Counted from the first letter of the stretch, positions 23,349 to 33,335 are shown. The stretch: 64,000 bases of DNA from Henricia sp. BOLD:AAB3569 (GCA_037783545.1 JBBELK010000539.1:434001-498000); one strand, 5' to 3'. The notes: generated from the letters alone by a model not told the origin. Made by a program: numbers and translations.

Positions 23349-23355
23349 TATAAAT
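23349..23355 (+). promoter_or_regulatory. TATA box of the PC4-domain gene (left copy)
   Basis: TATAAAT, 78 bp before the ATG at 23433, leaving room for a roughly 50-nt leader. Its mirror serves the right-arm copy at 29538-29544. The position supports choosing the 23433 ATG over upstream in-frame codons. Confidence 0.65.
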
Positions 23356-23432
23356 TGTGTCGAGAATCGTGTATTTGGCATTTCACTTCCTACTTACAAT
23401 CTGCGAATACAAGAGATTCAAGATCATTCAAG

Positions 23433-24362
23433 ATGTCGGCGTCTGGATTCTACACACCTGCCACATACTCCTACGACGCTGCGGGTATCCGCAACGAGAT
23501 GCGTGAATACGTGCCGGGTGCACCCAAGTGTATGGCCAAAGTCACCCCCGACCGGTTGCGTCGGCTCGAGCAACGCATGATTAGTCACGACTTCGACGGT
23601 CCGAACGCTACACCGAGAAAGCGTCGGCGCGTGGAGCTGGCAGACTGCACGCCATCTGCAAGATTCGAACTTACCAGTGTGCGGCACGCCGTCGTCGAGC
23701 CATTCAGGGGTGAGATCTACATCAAGATACGGGAATTCGTGCAGAGAAAGGACAAGGACTTTTGGTCTAGTCCGCGGGGCATCAATCTCCGCGTACACGA
23801 ATGGAGAAAGCTCGTAGAGATGGAACCGGATATCAGCAAGGCTGTGGCTGAAATGACGCAGCAACAACAACAACAACAATGTCCCGAGGACCCCGCACTG
23901 GTGGCCGTTGAGGAGGGCGAGCTAGTCATCGACGAACAACGGCAACAGGAAAGACGCGATGACGCAGATTTGACCGCCGTCCGGGGTGCAGAGAACAAAG
24001 ATGTTGCCTTCAACATGATTCAATCCATCATCGTGCCGGTCATCTTGAGCAAGGTCGAGGAAATCTGCAAGAAAAACTGTTTTGGGTGTGATCTGCCTCC
24101 GGAAGACGACTTAACGCAAATTAATCACGAATGCATGATGTGGACATTGGGAGAGAAAGTGGAACATTACTTCTATCGCGCCGTGAAGGAGTTTCCGTTG
24201 GGAGATTGTAGGCGGGAGTGGAATATTATGGCCGCCAATAACAAACAAATATCTGATTTTTACCCCACTATTCTGGACACGAACGAATTGTTTACAGATT
24301 ACGTCAAACGTCACATCTTGAAGGACAGATCGATGCTTTTTGACGTTTGTCATTCTTTTTAA
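23433..24362 (+). CDS. PC4/SUB1-domain protein encoded in the left arm
   Basis: 309 residues from the ATG at 23433. The frame stays open upstream into the repeat array, but the TATA box at 23349 makes this ATG the likely start. Residues 61-66 are a basic patch (PRKRRR), a probable nuclear signal. Residues 76-140 resemble the PC4/SUB1 single-strand DNA-binding fold: FRGEIYIKIREF, then SPRGINLRVHEWRKL, aligning with the strand and helix pattern of human PC4. Residues 143-149 are a glutamine run. Residues 190-235 hold a Cys/His cluster (C212, C216, C219, H232, C234), possibly metal-binding. The C-terminal 75 residues are unrecognised. A polyadenylation signal AATAAA follows at 24415-24420. PC4-type proteins act in transcription and bind single-stranded DNA; a role in element transcription or replication is inferred. 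Confidence 0.8.
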   Translation: MSASGFYTPATYSYDAAGIRNEMREYVPGAPKCMAKVTPDRLRRLEQRMISHDFDGPNATPRKRRRVELADCTPSARFELTSVRHAVVEPFRGEIYIKIREFVQRKDKDFWSSPRGINLRVHEWRKLVEMEPDISKAVAEMTQQQQQQQCPEDPALVAVEEGELVIDEQRQQERRDDADLTAVRGAENKDVAFNMIQSIIVPVILSKVEEICKKNCFGCDLPPEDDLTQINHECMMWTLGEKVEHYFYRAVKEFPLGDCRREWNIMAANNKQISDFYPTILDTNELFTDYVKRHILKDRSMLFDVCHSF

Positions 24363-24912
24363 ATAACGATTTTAATAGTATGAATAATGTTTGTGTGTCG
24401 TTTTTTTTTCATCAAATAAATATTACTTTGGTAGTTGTGCACGTAATGTAAAGAGAAAAAAAAAGTACTTTAAAAAACTTATAAAACTTTATAAAACTTA
24501 GTCTTAGAATTGCACATGTGGTTTTAAATCAAACCATTTGAATCGTTTTGCAAACAACTGCATCCTTGTAGAAGAAAAAAAAAAGTAATGGGAATTTTTA
24601 AAGGGTATTAAATTGTTTGTAAAAAAAAATAAATATTAAAAATATAAAACTTGTTATACACGGTAGTTCGGAACCAAAGAAATTAAATGTTTAACTTCAA
24701 ACTTTAAAAAAAAAAAAAAATGTGTTTGTGTAGTCATTTTGCGTTTTAAAAAATAAATAAATAAATAAATAAAAAATTGATAAATAGCGCATCGCTATAT
24801 ACACGGTATTGCAGTACCAGCCTCTATAACGCGTTGGGACAAGTCATACTGGCGAGGCCTTGAACATACTGTGGGCCGGGCTTTGTTTGGGGTTGTGAGG
24901 GTCGAAACACAC

Positions 24913-25010
24913 TGACGTCATAACGAGGAGTCAGCACAAACGGTCGACGTGATAGTGCTTGTTCTCCAATGGCGCTATATTTGAAAGCACTAACCCTGCT
25001 ATTTCAGCTT
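24913..25010 (+). promoter_or_regulatory. Promoter-like block (CRE, CCAAT, TATA) without an obvious gene
   Basis: TGACGTCA (24913-24920), CCAAT (about 24966) and CTATATTTGAAAG (about 24975) follow each other with the spacing of a compact core promoter. The only downstream frame is a short hydrophobic one with no recognisable features. Mirrored in the right arm near 27880-27980. Confidence 0.4.
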
Positions 25011-25737
25011 CATTTTTGGAGTAGCATTCGTTGGATCAACAGCGCCAATACGTTTATTCCTTCATTTCAGCTCAACGCAGTATACAACATTTTTCCAGAA
25101 ATACTGCGGCAACTTAGCACATCGACGCCGAGAAGGAATTACATGGTCAATTTGTTTGTTAATTCCATTGTGTTTTCCATATAAGATGTTTGCCACATTA
25201 ATACTGTAGGCTCCTATATCATGTTTATTTGGTGTATCGGGCAGATTATTGCTCCTGTGTGGCCCTACCGAACAAAGAAACCGTCCTTGGAGCGCGAAAA
25301 TTAAATCGCTGTCAACACCATAAATGCTGTAGATTGGTATGATAAAATAAGTTTACTAACAGCATGCATAGTTATGTTTGAAGTCTTACATGAGTTTATT
25401 TGTACATGTTGTATCTTCTTTTCATTTTGAAATTAATAGTTGCAATTACATAAACAAAACAAATTGTGGTTGATTTAATCAATAAATATTTACGATCGAT
25501 CAAAAGTAAATACTCCCGACACACAATATATCAATCTATAGCATAATATAATCCTGAATGGGCTGTTCGGTGTTACCCTTATTGATAATGGATTGCTGGA
25601 GGAGTGCCTACCAGAGGTAACTATTTTTTATAATAATTCCTTTTCTACCAAAGGCACTTGAGTTATGTTATTTTAAAATAACAATTTCTTTCTGAAACTA
25701 TACTAGTTTTTAATCACCACCGCGCGTTCCTCATGGT

Positions 25738-26421
25738 CTACCTATGTTGGAACAGTCCGTTAAATTCGGCCTGGTGTTTGGGCATTACTCTGTTCAAGGC
25801 TTTGTTTACTTCCATGCCTTTATTTACTTTTTCTTCGAGCTCTTCCACAATCTCTTGATGAGTATCATTGTCTTTCAGATATAGGTAACTTGACAAGAAA
25901 TCCTTGTAGTTATTAAAAAAGATTCTCTCGACTGCCCAGATGGTCTTCCTGTTGGCTTTTTCCTTGGCTTGATCTTCACCCATACCCTCGCTGACATACT
26001 TTTCATATTTTTCACTCCACATGTCTCCAGTGGATTCTTTGGCTTCTTCCAACCAGTCTCGATAGGCGACATTGTCTTCCAATTCAGAATCAGACTCATC
26101 CGATGATTTGTCATCTTTTTCTGTTTCAGATTCCGATTCATCTTCCTCAACATCTTCGTCATCAGCCTGCGTAGAGTCAGTTCCACAGCTTTCTATTTCC
26201 GAATCTTCAAATCTACGCCTTTTAAAATCGGTTTCATAATTTTCCATGTCCGAATATTCAGATTGAATAGGTTCAATTTCCCGATCATCGTCAACTCTGT
26301 CCGTTTGAGATTCATCTTCAGCATGTACATTCTCTGCATGCCGCCGTAGATTATATTTCCGCTCAAAGCTTTTGTCACACTGGTGGCAAGCATGGGGTTT
26401 GATTGCAGAAGCAGTATTCAT
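25738..26421 (-). CDS. C2H2 zinc-finger protein with acidic middle, complete copy
   Basis: 227 residues from the ATG at 26421. One C2H2 finger lies at 12-33 (C12, C15, H28, H33; spacing C-X2-C-X12-H-X4-H). Residues 36-125 are extremely acidic (runs of Glu, Asp and Ser). Residues 126-227 form a helical, conserved-looking domain: YRDWLEEAKEST, WAVERIFFNNYKDF, ALNRVMPKHQAEFNGLF. The zinc finger and first half of the acidic region are encoded in the unique centre; the rest is in the left arm. A TATATATA sequence lies at 26474-26483, about 55 bp upstream. It is convergent with the PC4 gene of the same arm. Function unknown; an acidic DNA-binding regulator is the simplest guess. Confidence 0.8.
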   Translation of the reverse strand: MNTASAIKPHACHQCDKSFERKYNLRRHAENVHAEDESQTDRVDDDREIEPIQSEYSDMENYETDFKRRRFEDSEIESCGTDSTQADDEDVEEDESESETEKDDKSSDESDSELEDNVAYRDWLEEAKESTGDMWSEKYEKYVSEGMGEDQAKEKANRKTIWAVERIFFNNYKDFLSSYLYLKDNDTHQEIVEELEEKVNKGMEVNKALNRVMPKHQAEFNGLFQHR

Positions 26422-26473
26422 GTTGAATCTTTGAAGGTCGATCTCCGAATGGCAAAAATCGGATTAAATCGTT

Positions 26474-26483
26474 AATATATATA
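26474..26483 (-). promoter_or_regulatory. TATA-like box of the zinc-finger gene
   Basis: TATATATATT on the minus strand, 53-62 bp before the ATG at 26421. It is in the unique centre, so only the complete gene copy owns this promoter. Confidence 0.5.
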
Positions 26484-26564
26484 ACTACTCATTATGCTTA
26501 TACCTCTGGTTTTTGTGCTCATTATGAACATATATATTCCCTGCTGTCTATAACGTCCGTGTTT

Positions 26565-26784
26565 ACTCATTTTCGCTGCTCATTTGCTCACTTCGCTGCT
26601 CATTTGCTCACTTCGCTGCTCATTTGCTCATTTCGCTGCTCATGTTCGCTGCTCATTTGCTCATTTTGCTCACTTTCGCTGCTCATTTTACTCATTTTGC
26701 TCACTTCGCTGCTCATTTGCTCACTTCGCTGCTCATTTGCTCATTTCGCTGCTCATTTTGCTCACGTTCGCTGCTCATTTGCTC
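26565..26784 (+). repeat. Tandem repeat of about 20 bp in the unique centre
   Basis: Roughly ten variable copies of TTCGCTGCTCATTTGCTCAC. The array stops exactly where the right inverted arm begins (26785). The last repeat's ...CTCAT overlaps the ATCATCGG start of the arm, so the junction may have formed by short-homology joining. Confidence 0.85.
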
Positions 26785-27154
26785 ATCATCGGATGAGTCT
26801 GATTCTGAATTGGAAGACAATGTCGCCTATCGAGACTGGTTGGAAGAAGCCAAAGAATCCACTGGAGACATGTGGAGTGAAAAATATGAAAAGTATGTCA
26901 GCGAGGGTATGGGTGAAGATCAAGCCAAGGAAAAAGCCAACAGGAAGACCATCTGGGCAGTCGAGAGAATCTTTTTTAATAACTACAAGGATTTCTTGTC
27001 AAGTTACCTATATCTGAAAGACAATGATACTCATCAAGAGATTGTGGAAGAGCTCGAAGAAAAAGTAAATAAAGGCATGGAAGTAAACAAAGCCTTGAAC
27101 AGAGTAATGCCCAAACACCAGGCCGAATTTAACGGACTGTTCCAACATAGGTAG
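26785..27154 (+). pseudogene. Beheaded second copy of the zinc-finger gene
   Basis: Encodes the residues matching 107-227 of the complete copy (from SSDESDSELEDN to the stop at 27152-27154), with no zinc finger and no promoter. The frame is open upstream through the tandem repeats, which would add a hydrophobic Leu/Ala/His-rich leader starting from an ATG at 26642. That fused product is possible but unsupported. Confidence 0.75.
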
Positions 27155-28530
27155 ACCATGAGGAACGCGCGGTGGTGATTAAAAACTAGTATAGTTTCAG
27201 AAAGAAATTGTTATTTTAAAATAACATAACTCAAGTGCCTTTGGTAGAAAAGGAATTATTATAAAAAATAGTTACCTCTGGTAGGCACTCCTCCAGCAAT
27301 CCATTATCAATAAGGGTAACACCGAACAGCCCATTCAGGATTATATTATGCTATAGATTGATATATTGTGTGTCGGGAGTATTTACTTTTGATCGATCGT
27401 AAATATTTATTGATTAAATCAACCACAATTTGTTTTGTTTATGTAATTGCAACTATTAATTTCAAAATGAAAAGAAGATACAACATGTACAAATAAACTC
27501 ATGTAAGACTTCAAACATAACTATGCATGCTGTTAGTAAACTTATTTTATCATACCAATCTACAGCATTTATGGTGTTGACAGCGATTTAATTTTCGCGC
27601 TCCAAGGACGGTTTCTTTGTTCGGTAGGGCCACACAGGAGCAATAATCTGCCCGATACACCAAATAAACATGATATAGGAGCCTACAGTATTAATGTGGC
27701 AAACATCTTATATGGAAAACACAATGGAATTAACAAACAAATTGACCATGTAATTCCTTCTCGGCGTCGATGTGCTAAGTTGCCGCAGTATTTCTGGAAA
27801 AATGTTGTATACTGCGTTGAGCTGAAATGAAGGAATAAACGTATTGGCGCTGTTGATCCAACGAATGCTACTCCAAAAATGAAGCTGAAATAGCAGGGTT
27901 AGTGCTTTCAAATATAGCGCCATTGGAGAACAAGCACTATCACGTCGACCGTTTGTGCTGACTCCTCGTTATGACGTCAGTGTGTTTCGACCCTCACAAC
28001 CCCAAACAAAGCCCGGCCCACAGTATGTTCAAGGCCTCGCCAGTATGACTTGTCCCAACGCGTTATAGAGGCTGGTACTGCAATACCGTGTATATAGCGA
28101 TGCGCTATTTATCAATTTTTTATTTATTTATTTATTTATTTTTTAAAACGCAAAATGACTACACAAACACATTTTTTTTTTTTTTTTAAAGTTTGAAGTT
28201 AAACATTTAATTTCTTTGGTTCCGAACTACCGTGTATAACAAGTTTTATATTTTTAATATTTATTTTTTTTTACAAACAATTTAATACCCTTTAAAAATT
28301 CCCATTACTTTTTTTTTTCTTCTACAAGGATGCAGTTGTTTGCAAAACGATTCAAGTGGTTTGATTTAAAACCACATGTGCAATTCTAAGACTAAGTTTT
28401 ATAAAGTTTTATAAGTTTTTTAAAGTACTTTTTTTTTCTCTTTACATTACGTGCACAACTACCAAAGTAATATTTATTTGATGAAAAAAAAACGACACAC
28501 AAACATTATTCATACTATTAAAATCGTTAT

Positions 28531-29460
28531 TTAAAAAGAATGACAAACGTCAAAAAGCATCGATCTGTCCTTCAAGATGTGACGTTTGACGTAATCTGTA
28601 AACAATTCGTTCGTGTCCAGAATAGTGGGGTAAAAATCAGATATTTGTTTGTTATTGGCGGCCATAATATTCCACTCCCGCCTACAATCTCCCAACGGAA
28701 ACTCCTTCACGGCGCGATAGAAGTAATGTTCCACTTTCTCTCCCAATGTCCACATCATGCATTCGTGATTAATTTGCGTTAAGTCGTCTTCCGGAGGCAG
28801 ATCACACCCAAAACAGTTTTTCTTGCAGATTTCCTCGACCTTGCTCAAGATGACCGGCACGATGATGGATTGAATCATGTTGAAGGCAACATCTTTGTTC
28901 TCTGCACCCCGGACGGCGGTCAAATCTGCGTCATCGCGTCTTTCCTGTTGCCGTTGTTCGTCGATGACTAGCTCGCCCTCCTCAACGGCCACCAGTGCGG
29001 GGTCCTCGGGACATTGTTGTTGTTGTTGTTGCTGCGTCATTTCAGCCACAGCCTTGCTGATATCCGGTTCCATCTCTACGAGCTTTCTCCATTCGTGTAC
29101 GCGGAGATTGATGCCCCGCGGACTAGACCAAAAGTCCTTGTCCTTTCTCTGCACGAATTCCCGTATCTTGATGTAGATCTCACCCCTGAATGGCTCGACG
29201 ACGGCGTGCCGCACACTGGTAAGTTCGAATCTTGCAGATGGCGTGCAGTCTGCCAGCTCCACGCGCCGACGCTTTCTCGGTGTAGCGTTCGGACCGTCGA
29301 AGTCGTGACTAATCATGCGTTGCTCGAGCCGACGCAACCGGTCGGGGGTGACTTTGGCCATACACTTGGGTGCACCCGGCACGTATTCACGCATCTCGTT
29401 GCGGATACCCGCAGCGTCGTAGGAGTATGTGGCAGGTGTGTAGAATCCAGACGCCGACAT
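28531..29460 (-). CDS. PC4/SUB1-domain protein encoded in the right arm
   Basis: 309 residues from the ATG at 29460. The translation is identical to the left-arm copy at 23433-24362, with the same TATA box (29538-29544), 51-bp array (30101-30325) and polyadenylation signal. Identical coding sequence in both arms means either a very young duplication or ongoing gene conversion between arms. Confidence 0.8.
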   Translation of the reverse strand: MSASGFYTPATYSYDAAGIRNEMREYVPGAPKCMAKVTPDRLRRLEQRMISHDFDGPNATPRKRRRVELADCTPSARFELTSVRHAVVEPFRGEIYIKIREFVQRKDKDFWSSPRGINLRVHEWRKLVEMEPDISKAVAEMTQQQQQQQCPEDPALVAVEEGELVIDEQRQQERRDDADLTAVRGAENKDVAFNMIQSIIVPVILSKVEEICKKNCFGCDLPPEDDLTQINHECMMWTLGEKVEHYFYRAVKEFPLGDCRREWNIMAANNKQISDFYPTILDTNELFTDYVKRHILKDRSMLFDVCHSF

Positions 29461-30100
29461 CTTGAATGATCTTGAATCTCTTGTATTCGCAGATTGTAAG
29501 TAGGAAGTGAAATGCCAAATACACGATTCTCGACACAATTTATACCTCCACCCCCCGAATATTTGTCTCATTAAGATATTCACTTTCGCATTTCCTTTGG
29601 CTCACGCCACTTTGTCTCATTAAGATATTCAGTTCACGACCCGCATTTCCATTGTATCACGCTACTAAGAATTTAAAAAAAACAAACGTTTCCTCACAAT
29701 ATTATCACCCGTGTCCTTATCACCAAAGGAAATTAATTACCTGTCCCTCAAACCAGCCTTGTATGTATAACGGTCCTGATTACTGGCAACTTCCGCCCCA
29801 AACACTTCAAGGTTGTCGCGTGTATATAAATTGTATGCGTGTGCGTGTATAGGTGTGTGTAATTACAACGGTACACATTTTCCGGGACATCCGCGAATAA
29901 TGGATTTAACAAATATTTTACAGCAGCGCTTCCTATTGGGGTCGTTTCAAATGGGGGCGCTCGAATCTTATTGACGTAATCGGGTCTATTGGCTTTAGGG
30001 TCCAAACGCATGTTTTTCTTTATTTTCGCAATGACCTCATGAATAATCTGTCTCATCAAGCTTTAGGGTCCGAACACTTGTTTTTTCTTTATTTTCTTTA

Positions 30101-30325
30101 TTTGTCTCATCAAGATATTCAGGTCTCTGATTCACCATTGGCTAACCACATTTTGTCTCATCAAGATATTCAGGTCTCTGACTCGCCATTGGCTAACGGT
30201 ATTTTGTCTCATCAAGATATTCAAGGCTCTGATTCCCCATTGGCTCACGACATTTTGTCTCATCAAGATATTCAGGTCTCTGCCTCGCCATTGGCTAACG
30301 ATATTTTGTCTCATCAAGATATTCA
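30101..30325 (-). repeat. 51-bp tandem array with CCAAT boxes (right arm)
   Basis: Mirror of 22568-22792, upstream of the right-arm PC4 gene. The copy number and the variant order of units are the same as in the left arm. Confidence 0.8.
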
Positions 30326-30524
30326 GGTACACGCTCTTCTATTGGACCATTTCAAACATACCTCATGCATTATGCATCACACATACATTATTCATAAGTC
30401 ATCATCCCTATTCATGTGACCTCATCCCTATTCATGTGACCTTGTGACCTCATTAATATTCATGTGACCTTTGACCTATGAATAAATTAGCATAAAGTGT
30501 CTCATTAAGACTATACACACTACT

Positions 30525-30530
30525 TACATG
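30525..30530. repeat. Right target-site duplication (TACATG)
   Basis: Exact partner of 22363-22368. The next six bases are again TACATG, so the flank is locally repetitive; this slightly weakens, but does not remove, the significance of the match. Confidence 0.75.
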
Positions 30531-31225
30531 TACATGTATATTCCAATAGACAGAAGTACTCGTGACCGTATACCACCGTGTATACCACGACAAAACAAAC
30601 ATCGCAACAACGAATGAAATGTCGCTTCGTAAAGTGCCTGTTTTGGTTTTGATATCTTTAACGCATTTTCAAACTTACTTCAAAATCTGGAACACTGTAC
30701 ATCAGGCGAAACTCAGAAAGTCCAATTTGCAGAACTCTGCGTATACTATACGCTCAATGGATATGCTGCAATTTTCGTGCTTTTGTTCCGCCGTGGAGAA
30801 TAAAATGAGTACTTTCACCCCAAAGCCGATGATAATAAACTCGCTCACTCGGATCGGGTAGTGTTATACCGTATATGGTGACGTCATCACCTGCTGTACA
30901 CTATGGTCCAATCAGAGCCTCGCGTATACTGCACTTGACGCAGATACTCGTTGTGAGCGGCAGTTTATTTCCAATACACGTATAATAGTCATTAGAGGAT
31001 TGCATGACTGCAGATGGACGCGCCGCATAATAAGCAGTTAATAACGTTGAGTACATTGCTTGCAGCTTCACTAAGGTCAGCTTAAGACAGGATGCACTCT
31101 TCATTATCTCGCTTTGTAATTTCTAAAAGAGCTCACTTGGCAACAGAGCGCAATACTAATATTGTCATGCCGCTTATAGTTGGGAAAACAACAATATATT
31201 ATAGGCGCTTTCGTCATAGGCGAAA

Positions 31226-31256
31226 CACTATATCATAATTTTTTTATGATATAGTG
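31226..31256. repeat. Short perfect hairpin
   Basis: CACTATATCATAA and its exact complement TTATGATATAGTG are separated by five T. Possibly the centre of a decayed foldback element. Confidence 0.5.
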
Positions 31257-33091
31257 GTCCGAAGATTTAAAATAAATAAATAAAAAATTAATTTTGCGAA
31301 TTACGCATCACGATGTAGAAATTGTATATTTGCCGTTTAAATAATTGTTGTTTAAACTCGGTGTACCCTCTTCGACGTGTTTTCAGTTCAAGCGTTCCCT
31401 TTTTTGACAAATAATGGAAAATCGACGCTTTATATTATTACGCAAGCTCATCGAATTATTCGCAAAACTGCTGCCGACGGATGAGAATTGGAATTCTAGT
31501 ATTGTCAATCTTCTCAGTCTTTTGCGGGAAATCGTTATAAAAAGCGCGAAAACCGTCGGAACTAACGGACAATGCACTTCACTCCCCGTCACCTCATGCG
31601 GGGAAATTTGTCAAAGTGCCGGCAACAAAAGCACCTGCTCTCGGTCCGTCTGTGGCGCATTTGGTTTTTCAAGACTAAGATTTGACAGTTTTTTCTTTCT
31701 TCTGATAAACATATGTCAGATATGTGCGCATCTATAGATGTAATCCCTGGACAGATATGTTTTATTTCATTTTGTAATAAATTGTTTGTTATTGTTTAAT
31801 TTTTTTTAATGACCAGATTAATTTGTGTATTGCACCAATAATTAGTTCGTGTCCCAGTTTTACTTGCCGTTAACAAATCCACTTTATGGCAGATTTCTAT
31901 CTTCACGCGAGTTCGTTATGAAAGCAGTGCAAAAACCCTTTTGTCATCCACAAATGGCGCAATTTGTAGACAGTTGCAATGTCGAACGACGCCAAAAGGG
32001 CCAATTAAAAACCGATTAATTTTATCGAGTTGGCAGCGCTTGAGTATTTTTAGCCTGGAAAAAACCTCCTGCATGCATGTGCCCAATCGATGAACCATGG
32101 TACAACGAACGGTTATAGTCCAGGACCCGATTTTGGCAGCGTTAGTTACGGGGCCAAAGTGGGTGGGCAAATGCGCCGCGGAGACGTGAAGGGGGTACAA
32201 AGTTGACACTCGAGTGTACCGCCCTCACCGTCAGATGGTAATTAGGTTGGCCCATAAAAGGCTCACCGCCGAAGTGATTAATTGGTTTTTAATCGCATCA
32301 TTGTTCTCCAGATTATAGTTTTAGGGTATTTATTTGCATGAGTCATGACCACGATTTGCTAGATTTAATAGGTTTAGGTCGTAATGTTTATCTTTTTTCT
32401 CGGCACGTTATACACCTATTTTGCGGCTAGTTTTGTAAACAAACAATGTCAGGGAAATTATTATTTTTTTCCATTGAAAGGAGTGCGCGTCAATGCTCGC
32501 AAAGGGCACTTCCATAAGAAAATCCCCAAGACTATGGGAAAATTGCCAACGGGCACAATGACAAAAAAGGCATGTCACAAGCCATAAACGTCAATCCCTG
32601 TAAGCTTGGATTTTATTTTTTAAAGAAAAAGAGAACATTAGAAATGAAAGAAAAAAACTACTCTACTGCTCACTTGTCGATGAGAATTTTCTAAATCGGC
32701 TTTTTTTAACAAAGATGAAAACCGTAATTTGCCTGAAAGGTTTGAAAGCACGCTAAGAGAGTATATAATTTGGTTGATGGAAGAATGCACCCCCTCAAAG
32801 AATTTTACCATACTCTTTTCCGAATGTTACAGACACAACAATGCTTGAAATTCAGCGAGAGAACATGTAAACACCTTGGGTAGACTATAGTATTAATAAT
32901 ATGTCAAATTGTGTTTATGAATTTCCCAATCACAAATTATTCTCCCAAGCATTGTGCCCTGTGAGCGACGAGGTTAACCCTGTAACCTGTCACGTAGAAG
33001 TGTCAAGTAAATACAGAAATCCTCTCGATAATGCAGTACAATCATGTGCATAAACTTGCAAAGGGAATTCTTCAGTGCAATGAGAATAGAC

Positions 33092-33335
33092 CAGGCGCTA
33101 ATTTCATAAAGCTGTTTAGCAGAAAAATTTGCTTATACCAAAATTTGTTTGCTTTATAAAAATTTGTCTATAGTCAAAATTGTATGTCAACTTGTGTTTT
33201 TAGGAAGAATAGCAGAACACCAGTCAGTTGCAAAAATATTTCATATAATTTTGACTCAAAACCCATTTTTATAAAGCAATCAAATTTTGGATTAAGCAAA
33301 ATTTTTTGCTAAACAGCTTTATGAAATTGGCCCCA
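33092..33335. mobile_element. MITE, 244 bp, ends of the GGCCAATTTCATAAAGC type
   Basis: Left end CTAATTTCATAAAGCTGTTT and right end AAACAGCTTTATGAAATTGG are inverted copies. Internal arms (TTGCTTTATAAAAATTTG and its partner near 33275) extend the pairing. Its ends resemble those of 57005-57645. No ORF. Confidence 0.75.

Larger units (their letters stand above)
22369..26107 (+). repeat. Left inverted arm of the large element
   Basis: Contains, from the outside in: AGGTCA repeats, a 51-bp tandem array, the PC4-domain gene (+), a promoter-like block without a gene, and the C-terminal part of the zinc-finger gene (-). It ends at CGATGAT (26101-26107), beyond which the two sides diverge. Confidence 0.9.
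22369..30524. mobile_element. 8.16-kb Maverick/Polinton-like non-autonomous element with giant gene-bearing inverted repeats
   Basis: Two inverted arms, 22369-26107 (3,739 bp) and 26785-30524 (3,740 bp), surround a 677-bp centre. Mirror coordinates add to 52893 in the outer part and 52892 in the inner part, so there is one single-base length difference, lying between 24362 and 24969. At least one substitution is visible (about 24531 versus 28360). The element starts AGTAGTGTG and ends CACACTACT, flanked by TACATG on both sides. Its content is two complete PC4-domain genes, one complete and one beheaded zinc-finger gene, and repeat arrays upstream of the PC4 genes. Protein-primed DNA polymerase B, retroviral-type integrase, adenoviral-type protease, packaging ATPase and capsid genes, the usual Polinton set, are all absent. 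Movement would need proteins from elsewhere. Assignment to Polintons rests on the ends and duplication length, so the family is less certain than the insertion itself. Confidence 0.75.
26785..30524 (-). repeat. Right inverted arm of the large element
   Basis: Mirror image of 22369-26107, differing by about one base in length and at least one substitution. All reading frames of the left arm are preserved with identical translations. Confidence 0.9.

Noticed and set aside
24969..25184. 71-codon frame in the arms of the large element (and its mirror)
   Set aside because: Its ATG lies inside a CCAAT box and TATA-like promoter block, and the product shows no family feature.
26108..26784. Simple local inverted duplication instead of a mobile element
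   Set aside because: Arm homology ends exactly beside matching 6-bp direct repeats, which a local duplication would not produce; an assembly artefact remains possible and is stated as a caveat.
31414..31737. 107-codon ATG frame with Cys-rich middle and hydrophobic end
   Set aside because: No recognisable domain, promoter or homologous repeat; frames of this length occur by chance in a window this size.
32160..32590. Short open frames near 31916-32587
   Set aside because: Low-complexity translations without motifs; no splice partners found.
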